Below, piece by piece: positions 33,662-43,841 of a DNA stretch of 64,000 nt; position 1 is the stretch's first letter, and each line of letters opens with the position of its first letter. Source of the stretch: Haematococcus lacustris (lineage: Eukaryota > Chlorophyta > Chlorophyceae > Chlamydomonadales > Haematococcaceae); contig JASKMD010000010.1 of assembly GCA_030144725.1 (NCBI GenBank), forward strand, positions 3,931,713-3,995,712. The letters run 5' to 3'. The notes under the pieces are model-generated. The model ran no database searches. It was not told the DNA's origin and worked only from the letters and a program-made list of their open reading frames with translations. Both the position numbers and the translations under genes were made by a program.

Positions 33662-34393
33662 AGCTGCCTTCCCCCCATGCATCCTTAACCCCCATGCCCC
33701 CTTCACCCCCATGCAGGAACAACTCAATGTAGCCCAAGCTCGTTTGCTATCCCGACAGTGCTATGCAAATGCGCTGACAACAAAGCGTGCCTATGTTGCC
33801 GAGCCCAGCATTATTCAGCCTCTAGGGGTAGGTATCGACCCTGAGACCAGCCCTTGCAAGAGTCAGATCCCTTGCCCATACCATGCATGCAGTGATTGGC
33901 AGGACCACAAGTGGTGATGTAATGATGTAGGCTAAGAGTCATGATGTAATGATGTGAGGTTAGATGTAATGATGGATGGTTGAGGGCCAACCGCAAACAA
34001 CTTTTGGGGCAATCTCTGCCGCACTCCATATTACACGGGAGGGTGCGGTGCACGAGGTTGTTGTGATTGCGGGGCATCATCAACATCCACAGCTTTGCGG
34101 GAGCTTGCAAGCCGAGGTACCCAGTACAACCGACAGAACGGACCTAGCTTGCGATAGAGACGGGCCCCGGCCTTAGACCTTACACGTATGTATGTAGCTC
34201 CCTATGGCGACCTTATTGCGTGGACACAACTTTCGGCACAAATATCCATATCGAGCTTGCGGGCCTACGCTTCGACGCCTCTCACTATTTATAGCACGCA
34301 GAAGCTGACGGTGCAATCGCGGTAGCAAATGGTGGTTTGAATGTGGAGAACAGCATGGTACCCTATTTACAAGAGACCTTGTCAAATCTGACC
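33662..34393. repeat. 730-bp inverted segment U, right arm
   Basis: Complement of 26292-27021. On the plus strand it offers a two-exon open frame. Exon 1 is at about 33711-33829 (EQLNVAQARLLSRQ; TTKRAYVAEPSIIQPL) with a GTAGGT donor. Exon 2 starts after TTGAG near 33986 (GQPQTTFGAISAA) and stops at 34176. The protein is not recognised. A TTKRAY segment occurs in N-terminal domains of some tyrosine recombinases, but that is too weak to name it. Confidence 0.7.
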
Positions 34394-34487
34394 TACAGTA
34401 CTGTAGACACCTACAGTACTGTAGACACCTACAGTACTGTAGACATCTACAGTATTGTAGACATCTACAGTACTGTAGGTACCTACA
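34394..34487. repeat. TACAGTACTGTA dyad array 5
   Basis: A short terminal array before the right end of the composite element. Confidence 0.9.
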
Positions 34488-34620
34488 CTCCAACTGCTCA
34501 CATACTCAGAATTTCAACAAGCGTCAAGTGGCGTTGGAGTCGCAAGGACAATCCGAGGCGAACCGCATCAAAAAACTACCCCCCTAGGATGACGAATATC
34601 CGCACTAATTTGCCTGTGTG

Positions 34621-35192
34621 TGGTATGTGACTCCTCCCATGACACCCCTATCCCCTCTACTTGGCGCAGCAGCCTTCCCATCGCAGCCATATGGCCAGCT
34701 GGAGGGCGCCAGTGCTGCAGGGTGTGCTGTTATGCTGGGTCATCCTCAAGCTGCCTTCTAGAACAACAAAACTTATTCTACAAGGAACAACATGTCGGCC
34801 TGTGGGTAATCTCACTCAGCTACTACAAGCATGTTGTAGCATCCTCGGTCGCACCCTTGATGACTACAAACCCCACTCCGGTGGCGCTCTTTCCTGGGGC
34901 TAATTCCCCTTGACCACTGGGCACCTCATCAAAACTAACAGCTTTATGCTTAAAAGACTAACAGCCTGCTCAAACTATTAGGGCATATGCATTGTTACGG
35001 GCCTGGCCATCAATGCCCCGCCGGTACTCTGGTATGAGTGCCTTGATTGACAGGGTAATGGTGGAGTGGTCAAACTCATGGCAAGCTGCCTTCCAGACCT
35101 GATGCTGCTCACATGCACTCCCCCCTGCACCCTCGCCACCTGGCCACTGACCGGTCAATCCCTTATTGACACGCCATACAGCCCCAGGCCCA
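34621..35192. other. no gene assigned
   Basis: Open frames at 34661-34903 (plus) and 34970-35190 (minus; HQVWKAACHEFDHSTITLSI) look protein-like but match nothing I can name. They may be remnants of a transposon gene. Confidence 0.3.
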
Positions 35193-35392
35193 CACTCACG
35201 ATAAATAAGGCCGACGCGGGAGCCTTTTTTGCATCGGAAGGACATTATGCTCCGATAGAACGATAGAACGCTGAGTTTGAAGGGGACCTCGCTCTTGAAT
35301 GAGGTCCTAACTCGCAGCGGTTGCGGAGATATAACAATCCGCGCGCGAGGTACCCCCCCCTTTTTGGGAATCTGCACATATGTCGGGTAAAG
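35193..35392 (+). mobile_element. CACTA-like element, left-end fragment
   Basis: It starts CACTCACGATAAATAAGG and matches the first ~190 bp of copy B (28221-28412) almost base for base, through GGTACCCCCCCCTTTTTGGG. Similarity stops at the first subterminal dyad. It provides the canonical CACT form of the left end, which is CAAT in copy B. Confidence 0.8.
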
Positions 35393-36654
35393 GGAGTGGT
35401 GGGACGTGACTCAGTCGTGAAGTGGGACCTGGAGTGAGACGTCAGACGTGAGACGAGATGAGACGTGGCTGCGGAGCGGCGCGTGCGACGGAAGCTTTGA
35501 GTGCTTCTGGTAAATGTACAGGCAATGTGTGCGGAAGCTCGGACTGGACACCGGAGTACTCGACACGACAACATGAAACTTGTCCGGACTTGTTGTCGTG
35601 TTGTCGTGTCATTGTTATTAAGAGCACAACACAACGCTTACAATGTCAAACACGTAGCTTTGCATCTACAAATAGGCCTCCTGTTGGCTGTAGCTACGGG
35701 CTGCGGGCTGCTTTGTAGAGGGCTGCCGAACTCCTTTTGTGCGCGTCCCTTTGCGCACTCTGCCCTGTAAGCTGTTTATGTTTGCCGCTGGTCACCCCCG
35801 CCATTGGCTGCACCCCTGATAAAATCTTTCTAGTTTTTACGAGTGTTACAGCGATTCTCGCGCAGGGCAATGCAGCTCGTTAAAGCGAAGCTAGCGGGCT
35901 GCTCGGGCTGATGTGCACCTGTGCCGGGGCGGGCGGAGGTGCTGAGAGATTAGGTCGCGTTGTGCTGGTAATAGCCTACTTAGTGGGGCTGTGATCAGCG
36001 TACAGCTATCGCGCTCAGCGGCCCAGCTTTTCAAAACTTTGAATTTCTTGTCGGGCGCAGTACCCCCCTGACATGTGTTCTAGTGCTATTGCTAGTGCTG
36101 ATGACATGTTTAAGAGTGGTGGTATGGCTTTTGGCCAGTCCCTGCACCCAAACAGCGTCCACCTCGTGTCACGTCACCCCATGTCAAATTTCCTCGATAT
36201 GGGCATTTTCTTCGGCCGGTTATCTATCCAACCAGGACGTCGAATGATGGACTGCAAGTTCTGTTCGGCTCCTTGTGTGGTGTTTTATACGTTCCGCAAT
36301 ACAGAAACGCGTTGCCTTCATATGTGGGCCGTTTCAAGCGTAATCGGTAACATAGTTATCAGCTCAGTTGCTGCATCTTTTTGGCTGATTTCAGCTGCGT
36401 TTGGCTGCAAAAGAACCACAAACACCGATGTGTAAACCACCTTGACATCGCTGTCACATGTGGACTGAACCCGTGTTGAAGAATGCGATTTAAAGCGCTG
36501 TTGCATGCTGGTTTAAAAATTAGTTTGGATGCGCCGTTCACGCCGCGCTGGGTCCAAGCTGCCTACAGTGGCTGCTAAGAGTGCCTGCGTGGCGCCAGAA
36601 CACGTCGCGTGTTGGGGGCCAGCCACCCGGCAAACTGCTGGGGCTGACCGCACT
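35393..36654. other. no gene assigned
   Basis: This holds short imperfect GACGTGAGACG repeats (35400-35470) and an inverted CGACACGACAACATG/GTTGTCGTGTTGTCGTG stretch (35561-35610). An isolated 120-codon plus-strand frame at 36073-36435 has no family resemblance, and I do not call it a gene. Confidence 0.35.
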
Positions 36655-39600
36655 CTAGTCAGGCCATAAGCGGCTCATCACACGAATCGGCGGCCTCATC
36701 CGTGCAGAAATGAGAAAGTTTTTATCTCTTGAGCCACGGGGGTGCAGCCAATGGCGGGGGTGACCCGCTGCCGTCGTGTAAACGTCCTTGGTCTCCTTGG
36801 GCAAAGGATTCCACAGCTGAATGTACCCACGAGGCCCCTTCGGCAGCGAAAATGCAGCTGCCAGTCTGATGAAAACATTGGTACCCTGAAGCAGGCCTGT
36901 CGATGCCTTGGGGGGAAGCTTCATGAAGGCCTCCACAACATCCCCCACTGTAGTGGGCATGCATGGGGCTGTGGTGGGGCTGCCTGACAACGGCTGCTGT
37001 GCCCCCCTCCCTGCTGCTGCCAGGGCTGCTGCCTGGCCAGTGGGGGGGCTGCCCTGCTGCAGCTGCTGTGCCCCCCTCCCTGCTGCTGCCAGGGCAGTGG
37101 TGGGGGCTGCCCTGCTGCAGCGGCTGTGCCCCCCTCCCTGCTGCTGCCAGGGCAGCTGCCTGGGCAGTGGGGGGGCTGCCCTGCTGCAGCTGCTGTGCCC
37201 CCCTCCATGCTGCTGCCAGGGCAGCTGCCTGGCAGTGGGGGGCTGCCCTGCTGCAGCTGCTGTGCCCCCCTCCCTGCTGCTGCCAGGGCAGTGGGGGGGC
37301 TGCCCTGCTGCAGCTGCTGTGCCCCCCTCCATGCTGCTGCCAGGGCAGCTGCCAGGGCAGTGGGGGGGCTGCCCTGCTGCAGCTGCTGTGCCCCCCTCCA
37401 TGCTGCTGCCAGGGCAGTGGGGGGGCTGCCCTGCTGCAGCTGCTGTGCCCCCCTCCCTGCTGCTGCCAGGGCAGTGGTGGGGCTGCCCTGCTGCAGCTGC
37501 TGTGCCCCCCTCCCTGCTGCTGCCAGGGCAGCTGCCAGGGCAGCTGCCAGGGCAGTGGGGGGGCTGCCCTGCTGCAGCTGCTGTGCCCCCCTCCCTGCTG
37601 CTGCCAGGGCAGCTGCCTGGCCAGAGGGGGGGCTGCCCTGCTGCAGCTGCTGTGCCGCCCTCCCTGCTGCTGCCAGGGCAGCTGCCAGGGCAGTGGTGGG
37701 GCTGCCCTGCTGCAGCTGCTGTGCCCCCCTCCATGCTGCTGCCAGGGCAGTGGGGGGGCTGCCCTGCTGCAGCTGCTGTGCCCCCCTCCCTGCTGCTGCC
37801 AGGGCAGCTGCCTGGGCAGTGGTGGGGCTGCCCTGCTGCAGCTGCTGTGCCCCCCTCCATGCTGCTGCCAGGGCAGTGGGGGGGCTGCCCTGCTGCAGCT
37901 GCTGTGCCCCCCTCCCTGCTGCTGCCAGGGCAGTGGGGGGGCTGCCCTGCTGCAGCTGCTGTGCCCCCCTCCCTGCTGCTGCCAGGGCAGCTGCCGGGCA
38001 GTGGGGGCTGCCCTGCTGCAGCTGCTGTGCCCCCCTCCCTGCTGCTGCCAGGGCAGCTGCCTGGCCAGTGGGGGGGCTGCCCTGCTGCAGCTGCTGTGCC
38101 GCCCTCCCTCCTGCTGCCAGGGCAGCTGCCAGGGCAGTGGTGGGGCTGCCCTGCTGCACCTGCTGTGCCCCCCTCCCTGCTGCTGCCAGGGCAGTGGGGG
38201 GGCTGCCCTGCTGCAGCTGCTGTGCCCCCCTCCCTGCTGCTGCCAGGGCAGCTGCCTGGCAGTGGGGGGCTGCCCTGCTGCAGCTGCTGTGCCCCCCTTC
38301 CTGCTGCTGCTACCCTGCTGCTACTGCTTCTGAGATCCTGCAGCCACTTTAGCTGCCCACTCCAAGCCTTGACGTGCTGTGCTGCTGCTGCTGCGTCAAG
38401 GTGCTGCAGCTTGTCGATTCTCTTACTAATGTGGGAGCATTTGTCTGCCATGAACCATTCAATTAACGTAACGAGCTGCTTGATATCTGATACCCTCTTC
38501 CCTATGTCTCTCTTGCCCTGTCTCCATCTTGTGTCCTGCTCCAACGTTTTCAGTGGTGGGCTGTAGTTCCTGCCTACTTCCCACAGCTTCAATGCCTCGC
38601 TGGGTGGGCAGTTCTGCCGCAGTGACTCAGCAGTGTAGGGTAGAGGGGCTGCTACTGCCTGCCACACGGGAGTAGGGGCTGGGCTTTGCTGGGCACCTGC
38701 TGCTGCCTGCCACTGGCCAGGGGAGGGGGCAGGGTGCTGCTGGGCACCTGCTGCTGCCTGCCACTGGCCAGGGGAGGGGGCAGGGTGCTGCTGGGCACCT
38801 GCTGCTGCCTGCCACTGGCCAGGGGAGGGGGCTGGGCTTTGCTGGGCGCCTGCTGCTGCCTGCCACTGGCCAGGGGAGGGGGCAGGGTGCTGCTGGGCAC
38901 CTGCTGCTGCCTGCCACTGGCCAGGGGAGGGGGCAGGGTGCTGCTGGGCACCTGCTGCTGCCTGCCACTGGCCAGGGGAGGGGGCAGGGTGCTGCTGGGC
39001 GCCTGCTGCTGCCTGCCACTGGCCAGGGGAGGGGGCAGGGTGCTGCTGGGCACCTGCTGCTGCCTGCCACTGGCCAGGGGAGGGGGCAGGGTGCTGCTGG
39101 GCACCTGCTGCTGCCTGCCACTGGCCAGGGGAGGGGGCAGGGTGCTGCTGGGCACCTGCTGCTGCCTGCCACTGGCCAGGGGAGGGGGCAGGGTGCTGCT
39201 GGGCACCTGCTGCTGCCTGCCACTGGCCAGGGGAGGGGGCAGGGTGCTGCTGGGCACCTGCTGCTGCCTGCCACGCAGGGGTAGGGGTTGGGCTTGGCTG
39301 GGCACCAGCCGCTGCTGCTGGGGGGGCGCTTGGCTGCCACTGTTGTTGCCACTCCCGCTGCTGCTGTTGCTCCAGCTGCTGCCTTCGGTCCATAGCTCTC
39401 AGCATGTCCTTGACCCCCACAGGTTGCCTAGCTGCTAGCTGACCAGACTGCCACAGGCTGTGTGTCTTGTTCAAGATCTCCACATAGCCTGGGCAGCTCA
39501 TCATGTGCCGGCAGACGATGTGAGAGGAAAACTTCTCTGAGTTGTTCAACAACATCCAGATGCTGTCTTGACACAACACACACACGAACTCCTCAAAGGT

Positions 39601-42600
39601 CTCGAACAGCTTCTTGAAGATCGCCCGGGAGTCGCTCTCTTCTCTTCCACCATCCATGCTGATCTGTAAGAGCAAGGCGTGGTAAGGGAAGGGAGGTCAT
39701 GGGGCGGGGAGGCTGGCGGGGCGGGGCGGGGCGGGGCGGGGCGGGGCGGGGCGGGGCGGGGCGGGGCGGGGCGGGGCGGGGCGGGGCGGGGCGGGGCGGG
39801 GCGGGGCGGGGCGGGGCGGGGCGGGGCGGGGCGGGGCGGGGCGGGGCGGGGCGGGGCGGGGCGGGGCGGGGCGGGGCGGGGCGGGGCGGGGCGGGGCGGG
39901 GCGGGGCGGGGCGGGGCGGGGCGGGGCGGGGCGGGGCGGGGCGGGGCGGGGCGGGGCGGGGCGGGGCGGGGCGGGGCGGGGCGGGGCGGGGCGGGGCGGG
40001 GCGGGGCGGGGCGGGGCGGGGCGGGGCGGGGCGGGGCGGGGCGGGGCGGGGCGGGGCGGGGCGGGGCGGGGCGGGGCGGGGCGGGGCGGGGCGGGGCGGG
40101 GCGGGGCGGGGCGGGGCGGGGCGGGGCGGGGAGGGGAGGGGAGGGGAGGGGAGGGGAGGGGAGGGGAGGGGAGGGGAGGGGAGGGGAGGGGAGGGGAGGG
40201 GAGGGGAGGGGAGGGGAGGGGAGGGGAGGGGAGGGGAGGGGAGGGGAGGGGAGGGGAGGGGAGGGGAGGGGAGGGGAGGGGAGGGGAGGGGAGGGGAGGG
40301 GAGGGGAGGGGAGGGGAGGGGAGGGGAGGGGAGGGGAGGGGAGGGGAGGGGAGGGGAGGGGAGGGGAGGGGAGGGGAGGGGAGGGGAGGGGAGGGGAGGG
40401 GAGGGGAGGGGAGGGGAGGGGAGGGGAGGGGAGGGGAGGGGAGGGGAGGGGAGGGGAGGGGAGGGGAGGGGAGGGGAGGGGAGGGGAGGGGAGGGGAGGG
40501 GAGGGGAGGGGAGGGGAGGGGAGGGGAGGGGAGGGGAGGGGAGGGGAGGGGAGGGGAGGGGAGGGGAGGGGAGGGGAGGGGAGGGGAGGGGAGGGGAGGG
40601 GAGGGGAGGGGAGGGGAGGGGAGGGGAGGGGAGGGGAGGGGAGGAAGGCCGACCTGTTCAAGGGAGGTGAACATTGGGAACAGATGTGGGGCTGCCTCGC
40701 CCACTAGCCAGGCATACTCCAAGGGAATGTCAAACCGCAGGGCGTGGAACGCTTCATCCCACTTGTCTTGTTGATATGGCCAGTCACACATGGCCAGCGC
40801 TGGCTCAATGCGAGGCTCAGTCAGGTAGTGCTTGTCTGCAACATCCTTGGACCAGCCGCAGTGCTTCTTGATGATGTCGAGCTCCAGCCTGCAAGATAGG
40901 ATGCAACTACCTCACTTGTGAAGAGTAGGGTTGATGGTCTCAAGCATGACTGTCAAGGGCTTAGCATTGCTCACCCAAGAGTCGACATCTCAGCAGAGCC
41001 TCCCTTGCGTGTGGCATGTGTTGTGGCCCCTAGCTCGAGGCCGTACTCAGCGTAGAGCTTCTTGTAGACATTGTTCATGCCTGAGTAGCTCAAGGCCTGT
41101 CCAATCTTGCCTCCAGCAATGAGAGGTACTGTGGTGAACCGCAAGTGGAGAGGCTCATGAAGGAACAGCTCCTCCCCCTTGATAGTGAACCTGTAAACAG
41201 AACAAAATAAAATAAAACAGAGTATAACAAATAAATGGAATATAAAGGAGGCCATATAAATCCGACAACACAACAAAGCTAAGATGCAAAAGCATCACCT
41301 GTGGAACAAGTACGTTGCCAATGCAAATACTGGACACAATGTCAGGCTGCGATGACGGATGATGGCGAGGTAGTCAACCAGGCCGGCCTGCAAAGAGCAT
41401 GTGAGCATGTTATTAATCATGTGCCTAAGGATAGCTACTTGAGCATGTGCCTAAGCACTTGAGAATGTGCCTAAGCATGTACTAGAGCATGTGTATGACA
41501 AGCCCACCTCCGTTGTTTTACCGTTCTTGTAGCTGACCATGAACATGACACATCTGCATGGGCCCACACGCTCGGACACCTTGACAGCGAGGCTCTGCAG
41601 AAGGCACTGTCGAATGCTGTCTCCTCTTGCTCCATTGGTCCACATCAGCATGATCAGAGCCCTGCACCAGCCAGGTCAGACATGGTCATGTTGGCTTGAC
41701 ATGCATCATGGCTTGACATGCATCATGTTGGCTTGACATGCATGCATGCTAATAACAGCTCATACCCACATCTCATCCCCACCTTGCCCTTGCGTCGTCC
41801 CCTGTGAGGACAACATCTGTATCTTGTAGAATTCTCTTCACGTCGGCCAGCGTAAGCCTAGCTTGAGACTTGCCCTTATTGATCCATTCTCCAGGGTAGC
41901 TGCAGTCAAGTCAAGCAGAGCAAGACAGTCAGGTCAGGTCAGGTCAAGTCAGGTCAGGTCAGGTCAGGTCAGGTCAGGTCAGGTCAGGTCAGGTCAGGTC
42001 AGGTCAGGTCCGTGCCGGGCTGGGCTGGGCTGGGCTGGGCTGGGCTGGGCTGGGCTGGGCTGGGCTGGGCTGGGCTGGGCTGGGCTGGGCTGGGCTGGGC
42101 TGGGCTGGGCTGGGCTGGGCTGGGCTGGGCAGGGCAGGGCAGGGCAGGGCAGGGCAGGGCAGGGCAGGGCAGGGCAGGGCAGGGCAGGGCAGGGCAGGGC
42201 AGGGCAGGGCAGGGCAGGGCAGGGCAGGGCAGGGCAGGGCAGGGCAGGGCAGGGCAGGGCAGGGCAGGGCAGGGCAGGGCAGGGCAGGGCAGGGCAGGGC
42301 AGGGCAGGGCAGGGCAGGGCAGGGCAGGGCAGGGCAGGGCAGGGCAGGGCAGGGCAGGGCAGGGCAGGGCAGGGCAGGGCAGGGCAGGGCAGGGCAGGGC
42401 AGGGCAGGGCAGGGCAGGGCAGGGCAGGGCAGGGCAGGGCAGGGCAGGGCAGGGCAGGGCAGGGCAGGGCAGGGCAGGGCAGGGCAGGGCAGGGCAGGGC
42501 AGGGCAGGGCAGGGCAGGGCAGGGCAGGGCAGGGCAGGGCAGGGCAGGGCAGGGCAGGGCAGGGCAGGGCAGGGCAGGGCAGGGCAGGGCAGGGCAGGGC

Positions 42601-43362
42601 AGGGCAGGGCAGGGCAGGGCAGGGCAGGGCAGGGCAGGGCAGGGCAGGGCAGGGCAGGGCAGGGCAGGGCAGGGCAGGGCAGGGCAGGGCAGGGCAGGGC
42701 AGGGCAGGGCAGGGCAGGGCAGGGCAGGGCAGGGCAGGGCAGGGCAGGGCAGGGCAGGGCAGGGCAGGGCAGGGCAGGGCAGGGCAGGGCAGGGCAGGGC
42801 AGGGCAGGAAGTACCATACTTGCCTGGACTTATCTCCACCTCCATTGAGGCGCTGCAGGAGCCCCCTGTACGCCCGGTTGTAGAGTTCCGAATCCTGCAA
42901 TTTCTTTACTTCAGCTTCCCTCCTGAGCACCTGATGGTCGTTGAATCGTTGCTGCAGAGCTGCGTGGAGCTGTTTGAAGGTGGAGAGCTTCTGCAATGCA
43001 TAGTTGCAGATGTGCATTTGCATCCATATGTTCCAGATGTGCATCCATCTAATAGGAAGGCTGTAGATCAGTGGAGCTGGGGCTTACTATGTCATTGGCC
43101 TCCAGCAGCTTCATCCTCTCTGCCTCCTCCATGGTGCGTACTGCCTTCTTCTTGAGGTCCTTCAACTCGTCGTAGTTCTTAATGAGGAAAAGCAAGAAGC
43201 GTACGGGTGAAAGCACGTAGTCCGTAGGCTCAAAGGGCGGGTCCGACTTGGTGCAGAAGTCCTGCATCGGTCAACGGTCAGCGGTCGGCGGGATGCGGGG
43301 CGTGTGGCTGGTACTTGAAACTTACATCGTAGCGCCTAGCGGAGGAGTTGTAGCTTGCAGAT
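36655..43362 (-). CDS. Crypton-type tyrosine recombinase, main body
   Basis: Minus-strand exons: 43362-43326 (end of exon 1), 43261-43088, 42990-42824, 41899-41783, 41661-41508, 41387-41299, 41190-40975, 40888-40654, 39663-36655. With the detached start at 48893-49065 they give 1,456 codons with every phase matching. Catalytic set: R235 (GARGDSIR), the [20 protein letters not shown] block, H362 and R365 ([10 protein letters not shown]), W388 and Y397 ([13 protein letters not shown]). An NDC10/Crypton-like block follows ([35 protein letters not shown]). A GCR1_C-like module with [16 protein letters not shown] lies near residue 815, within long Gln/Pro/Ala/Gly repeats. Tyrosine recombinases of this type cut and rejoin DNA to move Crypton elements. 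Intron 3 is GC-AG, and introns 3 and 8 hold huge pentanucleotide arrays. Exon 1 is broken by a 5.5-kb transposon, so full-length expression is doubtful. A domesticated host gene is the alternative. Confidence 0.75.
36990..38335. repeat. coding minisatellite in recombinase exon 9
   Basis: About 25 imperfect units of roughly 50-60 bp. On the minus strand they encode variants of [18 protein letters not shown], with length variation from added CPGSCPGS blocks. It lies C-terminal to the GCR1_C-like module. Confidence 0.88.
38690..39285. repeat. 51-bp coding minisatellite in recombinase exon 9
   Basis: Twelve nearly identical 51-bp units encoding the 17-residue repeat [17 protein letters not shown] on the minus strand. 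They sit between the recombinase core and the GCR1_C-like module. Confidence 0.93.
39718..40128. repeat. (GGGGC) array in recombinase intron 8
   Basis: About 82 pure GGGGC units on the plus strand (GCCCC on the coding strand of the recombinase gene). Every unit supplies a G4 run, so G-quadruplex formation is expected. Confidence 0.95.
40129..40643. repeat. (GGGGA) array in recombinase intron 8
   Basis: About 103 pure GGGGA units, switching abruptly from GGGGC at the left. The tract is all-purine on the plus strand. Confidence 0.95.
41929..42009. repeat. (AGGTC) array in recombinase intron 3
   Basis: About 14-16 units of AGGTC with one AAGTC variant, at the acceptor-proximal end of intron 3 of the minus-strand gene. 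Confidence 0.93.
42017..42807. repeat. (TGGGC)/(AGGGC) arrays in recombinase intron 3
   Basis: About 22 TGGGC units (to 42129) followed by about 135 AGGGC units. The transition is a single-base change in the unit. Confidence 0.95.
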
Positions 43363-43369
43363 GTTGCCG
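43363..43369. repeat. target-site duplication GTTGCCG, left copy
   Basis: It matches 48893-48899 on the other side of the inserted transposon. An eighth base (C) can be included if the inverted repeats are taken one base shorter. Confidence 0.8.
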
Positions 43370-43553
43370 CAATCAAGTCTCCCGGTAAGAGTTCCCCCTA
43401 TATGGGGGAAATTTGTTGGCTGTAGATGGGGGAAGTTTTGAATTGCCCAACCGCGCTACTCGACAAGCACTAGCGACTAGCAACCCACACTACAGCTTGC
43501 TGGCTTTCTCCGCATGCTTTGACGCGCAACCTTGACTGCCCATGGGCGGTTCC
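43370..43553. repeat. 184-bp terminal inverted repeat, left
   Basis: Pairs with 48709-48892. It includes an internal CCCCCTATATGGGGG dyad and runs to GGGCGGTTCC. Confidence 0.9.
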
Positions 43554-43841
43554 GAGCGGGCGGTTACTGCCCAGCAAACGCAGCCCAACACCCGCCTGAT
43601 GGACCGTTCTTATTTTGACAAGCTCAAGCGCGCAGCCCAAAAGGGACTTGCCAGGGGAGCGGTTACAGGGGATGTAGAGCGAGGGCAGGGCTTAAGCGGC
43701 GAGCCAACAGGACAGGCCAAATCCCCCTAGCGACGGACACAAATGCAGTGCCAGACGAGCTACAGGTGAAACCGCAGCAGGAGCAGCACCTGCGTTCTGC
43801 AGCTTTTCTGCCTTGGCAGGAGCGCAGGGAGCCGTTCCAAT

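Larger units (their letters stand above)
22452..34620. mobile_element. composite element with CAGGCAAATTAGT ends
   Basis: The left end reads CACTCAGGCAAATTAGT and the right end, read inward, CACACAGGCAAATTAGT. The same two ends, with about 130 bp at left and 70 bp at right of further similarity, bound the element at 58994-61455. The interior is made of TACAGTACTGTA arrays, a 730-bp segment present in both orientations and two inserted GTATAG elements. A possible 2-bp duplication TG flanks it. No transposase is seen inside; the relative at 58994 carries a hAT transposase exon. Confidence 0.55.

Noticed and set aside
36073..36435. Isolated 120-codon plus-strand frame
   Set aside because: No family match, no splice partners and no neighbouring evidence; it could be chance.
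39546..40791. Long PPLPS and GGEGR frames on both strands
   Set aside because: Five-base repeats keep every frame open; the region is an intron by splice-phase analysis of the recombinase gene.
41863..43155. 430-codon AGQGR frame and PALPC frames
   Set aside because: Same cause; AGGGC/TGGGC arrays within recombinase intron 3.
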